In this document: positions 6,965 through 11,968 of the stretch, one piece after another
Layout: each line of letters starts with the position of its first letter
Position numbering within the stretch: position 1 is the stretch's first letter
NCBI GenBank assembly: GCA_019314185.1
Contig: JAFCZU010000107.1
Span: forward strand, 1 to 11,968
Source of the DNA: Deltaproteobacteria bacterium
GTDB taxonomy: Bacteria; Desulfobacterota; Desulfobacteria; Desulfobacterales; ETH-SRB1
DNA length: 11,968 nt
Direction of reading: 5' to 3'
Notes under the pieces: generated by a model
The model's database searches: none
Told to the model about the DNA's origin: nothing
What the model saw: the letters and a program-made list of their open reading frames with translations, nothing else
Translations under genes and position numbers: made by a program

Positions 6965-8668
6965 ATGAGTGAACACGTTATTGTTATCGGGGCGATTGCC
7001 CTCGGTCCTAAGGCGGCTTGCAGGTTTAAGCGACTTCATCCCAAGGCGAAAGTGACCATGATCGACAAGAACGATACAATTTCCTATGGTGGTTGCGGCA
7101 TCCCATACTTTGTTGCAGGTGAAGTGTCTGAGTCTATGCAATTACGTACCACGAGTTTTAATATGGTTCGTAACAAAGAGTTTTTCAAGGAGGTAAAAGG
7201 CGTCGATGTTTTTTCTCTCACAGAAGCCCTTCGGATAGATCGTGAAAAAAAACATGTCCATATCCGTCGGCTTGTCAGTGGCGAAATAGATGTTTTGCCC
7301 TATGACAAGCTTGTTTTGGCTACAGGATCGACGCCAAGAAGACTTTATTTGCCGGGAGAGAACATGGAAGGCATCCACTACGTATCAAGCCCCTATGATG
7401 CCGTTAAGATTCGCGACGCTATAACTAAAGGCCTTGTTAAAAAGGCCGTAGTGGTGGGAGGTGGTTTTATCGGGCTGGAAATGGCCGAAGCCTTTGCCGA
7501 TATGTGGGATATTGAGACTACGGTAATCGAATTAGCTGATCAAATCATGCCTCGATACATGAGCCTGAAGTTGGCCAGGATGGGACAGCGGCATATGGAG
7601 GAAAACGGTGTTTCTTTTCATCTAAATGAGACAGTTAAGCGGTTTGAGGGTGAAGGCCGGGTAAAAAGAGTCGTGACCGACAAAGGCGTTGTGGAAGCTG
7701 ATATCGTCGTTATTTCAGTCGGTGTTGAGCCAAACGATGATCTGGCAAAAAAGTCCGGACTCCAGGTTTCTGAACACGGCGGCATCGTAGTTGACGAACA
7801 CATGCAAACCTCGGACCCCAATATTTACGCTGGCGGCGACTGCGTTGTTATTAAAAACCTGGTAACAAACCAGCCTTTCTATTTACCTTTGGGATCGATG
7901 GCCAATCGTCAGGGGCGCGTAATCGGCACAAATCTGGCTGGAGGCAATGCCCGGTTTAAAGGAGCTGTGGGGTCTTTTGTATGTAAAATCTTTGAGAGTT
8001 CAATGGCTGGTGCCGGATTATGCCGTAAAGTAGCCAAGCAGATGGGATACGATGCTCTTAGTGTTCTTCTCGTGCAGCTCGATCGTGCTCATTTTTATCC
8101 CACCAAACAACTCATGACTCTGGAGCTGGTTGTTGACAAGTCCACCCGTCGCATCTTAGGTATTCAAGGATTTGGCAGCTATGGAGATGCCATGGTCGGA
8201 CGGATCAATGCAGTAGCGGGTATTTTGAAAAACCAACCGGAGATTGAGGATATCAGCAACTTTGAAATGGCCTATTCGCCGCCTTTTTCAGCCGCCATGG
8301 ATATCCTGAATACCTTGGGCAATATGGCGGACAATGCTCTGGCCGGCATGAATCGTGGTTTAGGACCGGCAGAATTCGAGACCTTTTGGAAACAACACAA
8401 GGAAAGCAACTTCTTTCTGGACTGCCGTGAAACAGCAGACGCAGAACCATATCTCGAAAAATACCCTGAAGACTGGCACAACATTCCTCAAGGAAAAATT
8501 AGCCAAAGACTTGCGGAAATCCCCAAAGATAAGACAGTCTTACTTATTTGTAACACTGGCGGGCGATCTTATGAAGCCCAGATTATACTCGACGAGAATG
8601 GTTTTAAGGATGTCATCAATTTGCACGGAGGCATTGCAGGCTTGAAAAGTTGGGGGATGAATATATAG
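6965..8668 (+). CDS. FAD-dependent CoA-disulfide/persulfide reductase with C-terminal rhodanese domain
   Basis: The 567-residue flavoprotein belongs to the CoA-disulfide reductase/rhodanese (CoADR-Rhd, Npsr-like) group, predicted to use NAD(P)H to reduce persulfides, polysulfide or CoA disulfides in the cytoplasm. The N-terminal FAD loop is VIGAIALGPKAA (7-18), close to the GAVAGG form of CoADR. The active-site segment is SYGGCGIPYF, giving a single redox cysteine C44. The NAD(P)H loop is VVGGGFIGLEMAEA (163-176) and the second FAD motif is IYAGGDC (287-293). A dimerisation domain (about 330-450) includes YPTKQL and YSPPFS. The rhodanese domain (about 470-567) has LDCRE and the catalytic loop CNTGGRS (C529). 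The start is set by AAGGAG (6953-6958) 6 bases before the ATG at 6965; an in-frame ATG at 6920 has no ribosome site. It appears monocistronic now. Its codons look more GC-rich than those of neighbours. The true substrate cannot be read from sequence. Confidence 0.92.
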   Translation: MSEHVIVIGAIALGPKAACRFKRLHPKAKVTMIDKNDTISYGGCGIPYFVAGEVSESMQLRTTSFNMVRNKEFFKEVKGVDVFSLTEALRIDREKKHVHIRRLVSGEIDVLPYDKLVLATGSTPRRLYLPGENMEGIHYVSSPYDAVKIRDAITKGLVKKAVVVGGGFIGLEMAEAFADMWDIETTVIELADQIMPRYMSLKLARMGQRHMEENGVSFHLNETVKRFEGEGRVKRVVTDKGVVEADIVVISVGVEPNDDLAKKSGLQVSEHGGIVVDEHMQTSDPNIYAGGDCVVIKNLVTNQPFYLPLGSMANRQGRVIGTNLAGGNARFKGAVGSFVCKIFESSMAGAGLCRKVAKQMGYDALSVLLVQLDRAHFYPTKQLMTLELVVDKSTRRILGIQGFGSYGDAMVGRINAVAGILKNQPEIEDISNFEMAYSPPFSAAMDILNTLGNMADNALAGMNRGLGPAEFETFWKQHKESNFFLDCRETADAEPYLEKYPEDWHNIPQGKISQRLAEIPKDKTVLLICNTGGRSYEAQIILDENGFKDVINLHGGIAGLKSWGMNI

Positions 8669-8671
8669 GTT

Positions 8672-8695
8672 TGATCAGGCGCAAAGGAGATATAA
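8672..8695 (+). repeat. 24-bp perfect inverted repeat, copy 1
   Basis: The 24 bases starting TGATCAGGCGCAAAGGAG, three bases after the oxidoreductase stop, occur exactly in reverse complement at 10171-10194. Identity stops sharply at both ends. The sequence includes an AAGGAG ribosome-site-like core with no good start codon at the right distance here. The pair bounds the segment holding ppiC and the truncated ligase. Confidence 0.85.
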
Positions 8696-8739
8696 CATAT
8701 TTAATTTAATGATGTATTAAGCATCAATCTTATATTAAT

Positions 8740-8907
8740 TGATTGGCGCCGTTGTAAAAACCACAGGCAGTATATTTCGGTTTAAAACGCTTTGGATAAA
8801 TTAAAGGGTGCGAAACTTGAGTTGTATTTCTTAACGATGAACATCTTAATTGCTTTTTTCCCAAAATACTCAAAGTTGTTCACAAAAAACTTTTTACGAA
8901 GCCATCA
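8740..8907. repeat. Second MITE-like element, degenerate
   Basis: The left end TGATTGGCGCCGTTGTAAAAAC (only partly conserved) faces a right end whose reverse complement is TGATGGCTTCGTAAAAAG (8907-8890). Ends and length (168 bp) resemble the element at 3761-3925 (165 bp), but the interior is different and itself contains the palindrome at 8807-8883. The left end has small insertions, so the assignment is tentative. Confidence 0.45.
8807..8883 (+). repeat. Copy 2 of the GGTGCGAA-TTGAGT motif with inverted partner
   Basis: GGTGCGAAACTTGAGT (8807-8822) faces ACTCAAAGTTGTTCAC (8868-8883), whose reverse complement GTGAACAACTTTGAGT is similar with small shifts. The ~77-bp unit is an imperfect palindrome inside the 8740-8907 element and contains no gene. 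Confidence 0.55.
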
Positions 8908-8928
8908 AAACTTACACTTAAAAAATTA

Positions 8929-8967
8929 AAATAGTGTCTGAACTGTCTTTTCGTTCAGACACTATTT
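8929..8967 (-). terminator. Rho-independent terminator of ppiC
   Basis: AAATAGTGTCTGAAC (8929-8943) and GTTCAGACACTATTT (8953-8967) form a perfect 15-bp stem with a 9-base loop. On the minus strand it is followed by a T-rich tail (TTTTAATTTTTT including the stem end). It starts 6 bases after the ppiC stop. It could also block plus-strand transcripts arriving from the oxidoreductase. Confidence 0.85.
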
Positions 8968-8973
8968 ATCCCC

Positions 8974-9258
8974 TCAATCACTTCGACTTGTAATTTCAAT
9001 CAGATGGTATCCAAACTGGGTCTGAACCGGCCCATGAACTTCTCCTGTTTTGTGACTGAATACCACACTATCAAATTCTGGAACCATTTGGCCTGGTGAA
9101 AACTCACCTAAATCACCTCCGCTTTGCTGTCCAGAGGGACATTTAGAATGCTGCCTGGCCATTTCAGCGAAGTCAGATCCTTCTTTAATTTGTTTTTTAA
9201 TTTCTTCACATTTTTCCTGTGTATCAACCAGGATATGACGAGCTGTAGCTTTTGTCAT
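8974..9258 (-). CDS. ppiC: Parvulin-type peptidyl-prolyl cis-trans isomerase, PpiC-like
   Basis: This 94-residue stand-alone parvulin catalyses cis-trans isomerisation of prolyl peptide bonds. Family motifs cover the whole protein: ARHILV at the start, SDFAEMARQHSKCPSG, GGDLGEFSPGQMVPEFD and GPVQTQFGYHLIEI at the end. This matches E. coli PpiC almost residue for residue in layout and length. There is no signal peptide, so it is cytoplasmic. AGGAGG about 7 bases upstream gives a strong ribosome site and fixes the start. It is followed at once by a perfect terminator, so it is the end of a transcript. Upstream lies the truncated acyl-CoA ligase on the same strand, across 123 bp of unassigned DNA. 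Confidence 0.95.
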   Translation of the reverse strand: MTKATARHILVDTQEKCEEIKKQIKEGSDFAEMARQHSKCPSGQQSGGDLGEFSPGQMVPEFDSVVFSHKTGEVHGPVQTQFGYHLIEITSRSD

Positions 9259-9381
9259 GATTTCCTCCTATATTATCGAAATATTCTCTATCAAAACCTG
9301 ACCATGGCAACCAGCGCCGCCTAAAAAACGTGTCCCTAATAGCTGCTGCATTTTTATTCCCGTCTGGTTGACCCTCTGGAA

Positions 9382-10131
9382 TCACGTCTGCTCAATTAGA
9401 AATTTGATCCATCGGCGTTTCAAAAGGTGTAATGTTGACACATGCAAAACACCTTTTGAAACGCCGGTTGTTCCTCCGGTATACTGGTACATGGCAACAT
9501 TATCAAAAGAGATATCCACAGGGTGTGGCCTTGAAGAACACTTTGCCAGAACATCTTTCCATTTATAAAGATTGTAGGCGGATTTAACATCTGCTGCAAG
9601 TTTTTTCTTTTTGGCGACAAGCTTGAACAATAATTTTTTTGGGAAGGGAAGATAATCGCCGATAGATGTATAAATAATCTGCTTTATCTTTGTTTTCGGT
9701 CTGAGATCTATCATCCTGTTGCCAAGCAGATCAAGGGTGATGAGAATTTTTGAGCCTGAATCGTTAAATTGATGGAGAAGTTCCCTGTCTGCATACAGAG
9801 GATTGTTCATGACCGCTATGGCTCCTATCTTCAATATGGCATAATAGCTGACAACGCAGGGAATAAGGTTTGGAAGAAGAATGGCTGCACGTTCTCCCTT
9901 TTTTATGCCAAAATCATTAATGCAAGCCGCAAAACGGTTTACCATATCATTTAACTCGCAATATGAAACCTTGTATCCCTGAAAATTCAGGGCTGTTTTA
10001 TCAGGGAACTTTTCAGCCGATCTCTCTAAAAACTCCACAATGTGTGTTTCTTCGTATTCCAGTGTTTCCGGGACATTCTTTCCATAATGAGCTATCCACG
10101 GTTTGTTCTGATATCCGGTTTCATTTACCAT
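9382..10131 (-). pseudogene. 5' fragment of a FadD-like long-chain acyl-CoA ligase, truncated after the AMP-binding loop
   Basis: The intact family (about 550 residues) activates fatty acids as acyl-AMP and then acyl-CoA. Only the N-terminal ~228 residues are recognisable here: FLERSAEKFPDKTALNFQG (34-52), GIKKGERAAILLPN (75-88), LKIGAIAVMNNPLYADREL (100-118) and the phosphate-binding loop YTGGTTGVSKGV (217-228). Homology ends there. The next 21 residues (LHVSTLHLLKRR...) come from a palindromic junction and unrelated DNA, then a stop. The A5-A8 motifs, the catalytic C-terminal lysine domain and most of the acyl pocket are missing, so activity is very unlikely. The start (AGGAG 7-8 bases before the ATG) and a candidate promoter are intact, so a short product may still be made. 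No 3' half is present in the window. Confidence 0.87.
9413..9466. repeat. Perfect 18-bp inverted repeat at the ligase breakpoint
   Basis: CGGCGTTTCAAAAGGTGT (9413-9430) and its exact reverse complement (9449-9466) enclose an 18-base spacer. The right arm, read on the minus strand, is ligase sequence coding TGVSKGV. The spacer in its present orientation codes LHVSTL in the ligase frame, but its reverse complement codes MLTHAK, giving GVMLTHA, the normal FadD continuation. The spacer is therefore ligase sequence lying the wrong way round. Outside the left arm no ligase similarity remains. Confidence 0.92.
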
Positions 10132-10170
10132 ACCGGTCTCCTTTTTAGTTGTTTAAAGGGAACTTTTATA

Positions 10171-10194
10171 TTATATCTCCTTTGCGCCTGATCA
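10171..10194 (-). repeat. 24-bp perfect inverted repeat, copy 2
   Basis: This is the exact reverse complement of 8672-8695. On the minus strand it lies in the leader of the truncated ligase gene, 39 bases before its ATG, and carries an AAGGAG that is not the ligase ribosome site (that is a second AGGAG next to the ATG). Confidence 0.85.
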
Positions 10195-10223
10195 TAATGT
10201 ATGTTGCACAGGTTGCTGTTTAC

Positions 10224-10252
10224 AAAATATAAGTAAATGATTTCGCTGTAAA
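10224..10252 (-). promoter_or_regulatory. Candidate promoter of the truncated ligase gene
   Basis: On the minus strand TTTACA (10252-10247, 5 of 6 for -35) is followed after 17 bases by TATTTT (10229-10224, 4 of 6 for -10). Transcription would start near 10217 and pass through the 24-bp repeat before the ATG at 10131. Confidence 0.4.
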
Positions 10253-10297
10253 AATGTTATTTTCAACCCTTCCCGTCTTGATATTGATAGAAATCAA

Positions 10298-10357
10298 GGG
10301 TGCGAAAGTTGAGTTATTAAGTAGCAGAGCGAAACGATACCTCAACTTCAGGCACTC
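10298..10357 (+). repeat. Copy 3 of the GGTGCGAA-TTGAGT motif with inverted partner
   Basis: GGGTGCGAAAGTTGAG (10298-10313) faces CTCAACTTCAGGCACTC (10341-10357), forming a ~16-bp imperfect stem with a 27-base loop. ACTCGTAACTTT and ACTTGTAACTTT follow as a short direct repeat (about 10354-10382). It occupies the 353-bp gap between the divergent ligase and adaptor genes; apart from this, the 24-bp repeat and the ligase promoter I see nothing else in that gap. Confidence 0.6.
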
Positions 10358-10484
10358 GTAACTTTAGTTCACTTGTAACTTTTTCCGGTTAGATTAAAGC
10401 AATTGTTTGTTCTATTAATATGTTAACACTTAAGACCTGGCACTTAACACGTTTCATCTTACCGGATTACCGGAGATTTAAATA

Positions 10485-11789
10485 ATGAAAAAAGGTTTTA
10501 TGTTCAAATCAATGCGTGTTGTCGTGGTTCTTGCTTTGTCTCTAACTGTAGCGGCGCTGCTTGTAACTCTGCGACCGAAAGCGAAACATCAGGTCAAAAC
10601 GGAAACAGGGCGTCTTGTCGAGATTATGTCTGTTAAATCTGAAGATTTGAATATGATTATAGATGGCTATGGCACAGTTAAACCAAGGGAGACGTTGAAA
10701 CTTGCGGCAGAGATTAAAGGACAGGTATTTGATGTTGATTCATCTTTTAAGGAGGGATCCTTTATCAAAAAGGGCGCTGTACTGATTAAGATAGATCCGC
10801 GTATATACCGGTTGGAAGTTGACAGGCAAAAGATACAGATAGAGCAGACCGAAGCTGAAATAAAGAAATTACGACAAGAGATAAAAAATTTTGATGCCAG
10901 CATTAAAATTACAAAAGCGAATGCGGCTTTGGCACGGAACGACTTTGAGCGATTAAAAAAACTTTCCATTAAAAATGTGGTGGCCCAAGCCACTCTTGAT
11001 CAGGCAGAGCAGAGATATCTTGCAAGTCTTGAGCGTTTGCAGGGGTTTGAAAATCAGTTGAATTTAACAGGGCCTTTAAAAGAGCGGCTTGAAGCGCAGC
11101 TTGATATGGGGAAAGTTATGCTTTGTCAGGCGAAACTCGATCTTGAGAAAACAGATATTATTGCTCCGTTTGATGGGTGGGTGCTTATAAAGGATGTTGA
11201 AAAAGGCCGGTATGTAAATGCCGGGCAATATATAGGCAGTGTTTACAGCGACGGCGCTCTTGATGTTGAAATCCGCATACCGACAAAAGACATTAAGTGG
11301 TTTGTAACTGATTGGAAACAAGATGCCATGCCTGATGTTGAAATAATTTTCAGGGGCAATAACAGTCCTCATAAATGGAGAGGACGGGTTGCAAGAATAA
11401 AGGCTCAGGTGGATGAAAAGACACGGACGCTTCCTGTTGTTGTGGAAATCGACAGGAATTCAATAAAAGATAAAACCAGGGGCGGCGTTCAATTAAGACC
11501 AGGCACGTTTGTAACTGCATTGATAAAAGGGAAAAAAATTAAACAGGTATTTGTGCTTCCGCGTTATGTGATTCATGCAGGAGATATGGTCTATATTATG
11601 ACAGACAATCGTTTAAAGATAAGGCCGGTCAACATTTTGCGCAAAGTCAGGGATTCCGTTTATATTGACAAGGGGCTGTCGGACGGCGAACTGGTGGTTA
11701 AATCTCCATTATCCGGCGTGGTGGACGGGATGAAAGTTAGAATTAACGCAACTATTCAGCCACAAATTCACACAGATGAACGCAGATAG
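10485..11789 (+). CDS. HlyD/RND-type periplasmic adaptor (membrane fusion protein)
   Basis: The 434-residue protein is anchored by one N-terminal hydrophobic helix (about residues 11-29) after a short basic cytoplasmic tail, with the rest periplasmic. Such adaptors bridge an inner-membrane pump (RND or ABC) to an outer-membrane channel. Domains in order are the first lipoyl half and beta strands (GYGTVKPRETLKLAAEIKG, 61-79; IKKGAVLIKIDP, 94-105), an alpha-helical coiled-coil hairpin (about 107-220, with DQAEQRYLASLERL), the second lipoyl half (TDIIAPFDGWVLIKDVEKG, 223-241), a beta-barrel (255-350) and a membrane-proximal domain (355-425). GGAG 9 bases upstream supports this start; an ATG at residue 6 is also possible. 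It has no lipobox Cys. The last residues IHTDERR come from a CACAGATGAACGCAGAT stretch of a kind I recall as an intergenic repeat, so the C-terminus may be altered. No pump gene follows within the window; the substrate is unknown. Confidence 0.9.
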   Translation: MKKGFMFKSMRVVVVLALSLTVAALLVTLRPKAKHQVKTETGRLVEIMSVKSEDLNMIIDGYGTVKPRETLKLAAEIKGQVFDVDSSFKEGSFIKKGAVLIKIDPRIYRLEVDRQKIQIEQTEAEIKKLRQEIKNFDASIKITKANAALARNDFERLKKLSIKNVVAQATLDQAEQRYLASLERLQGFENQLNLTGPLKERLEAQLDMGKVMLCQAKLDLEKTDIIAPFDGWVLIKDVEKGRYVNAGQYIGSVYSDGALDVEIRIPTKDIKWFVTDWKQDAMPDVEIIFRGNNSPHKWRGRVARIKAQVDEKTRTLPVVVEIDRNSIKDKTRGGVQLRPGTFVTALIKGKKIKQVFVLPRYVIHAGDMVYIMTDNRLKIRPVNILRKVRDSVYIDKGLSDGELVVKSPLSGVVDGMKVRINATIQPQIHTDERR

Positions 11790-11802
11790 AAGAGGCTCGG
11801 GG

Positions 11803-11864
11803 ACGTCCTTAAATTGTTAAATAACTTTGTTTCAGTATATTGATATTTAATTACTTAAGGACGT
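11803..11864. repeat. 21-bp imperfect palindrome downstream of the adaptor gene
   Basis: The arms at 11803-11823 and 11844-11864 pair at 18 of 21 positions (ACGTCCTTAA and TTAAATA blocks, three mismatches) around a 20-base loop. The stem is AT-rich and lacks a T tract, so it is not a typical terminator. GGGGACGTCCTTAA-type sequences are ones I associate with REP-like elements and flanks of Y1 (TnpA-REP) transposases; that link is from memory. It begins 14 bases after the adaptor stop. Confidence 0.65.
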
Positions 11865-11926
11865 TATATATTAAAACGAATAAGGCATAACCCTTTATTA
11901 TAACACAATAAAAATATATTATCTCC

Positions 11927-11954
11927 TTGACATAAAATAACCTCCTGATAGCAT
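11927..11954 (+). promoter_or_regulatory. Promoter-like sequence near the window end
   Basis: A perfect TTGACA (11927-11932) is followed after 16 bases by TAGCAT (11949-11954, 4 of 6 for -10). It would drive a gene beginning beyond the window. The preceding 11865-11926 is AT-rich and I see nothing else in it. Confidence 0.45.
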
Positions 11955-11968
11955 AGAGTCGCCAAATT

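Noticed and set aside
9382..10131. A complete short adenylate-forming enzyme
   Set aside because: Homology stops at the first ATP-binding loop and the following residues come from a rearrangement junction; the later catalytic motifs are missing.
11803..11864. Rho-independent terminator for the adaptor gene
   Set aside because: The stem is AT-rich with a 20-base loop and no T tract; it is better described as a repeat palindrome.

Overview
The window reads as chromosome of an anaerobic, sulfate-reducer-like Desulfobacterota (former Deltaproteobacteria, probably Desulfobacterales). This is inferred from the CoA-disulfide-reductase/rhodanese flavoprotein, the small Cys-rich and zinc-ribbon proteins, the FadD-like ligase, AT-rich intergenic DNA, and short interspersed repeats of types I remember from that group. 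No marker gene settles the species.

Left part (1-6481). A 74-residue Cys-rich protein (149-373, +) has its own near-consensus promoter and shares a bidirectional terminator with a convergent zinc-ribbon/HEAT-like protein (467-1144, -). Next is a minus-strand housekeeping cluster, in transcription order ribF, a UPF0104/LPG-synthase-TM-type membrane protein, def, fmt, rsmB: flavin cofactor synthesis, a predicted lipid flippase-like protein, N-formyl-Met formation and removal, and 16S rRNA methylation. The first three genes are packed with 13-14 bp gaps. The def-fmt and fmt-rsmB gaps are each filled by a different ~165-bp palindromic, MITE-like repeat; the def-fmt element also supplies the def stop codon and the fmt ribosome-binding region.

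Middle (6482-8973). tRNA-Leu(CAG) with encoded CCA is followed by a terminator, then a monocistronic 567-residue FAD/NAD(P)H oxidoreductase with a C-terminal rhodanese domain, predicted to reduce persulfides/CoA disulfides. Copies of a GGTGCGAA-S-TTGAGT motif lie on both sides of it, in opposite orientation.

Right part (8974-11968), the most disturbed. A PpiC parvulin with a perfect 15-bp terminator stem and a FadD-like acyl-CoA ligase cut off just after its AMP-binding loop both run on the minus strand. The ligase breakpoint is a perfect 18-bp inverted repeat around an 18-nt spacer, and turning the spacer round restores the family motif GVMLTHA. A second perfect inverted repeat (24 bp) lies directly after the oxidoreductase and just upstream of the ligase; undoing an inversion between its copies would place the ligase 66 bp downstream of the oxidoreductase on the same strand. 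An HlyD/RND-type periplasmic adaptor (+) follows, then a palindrome and a promoter-like sequence; no partner permease is visible before the window ends.

I found no CRISPR array, phage, intact transposase or complete unknown system. The most notable signals are the two inverted-repeat scars and the repeats inserted at gene boundaries.
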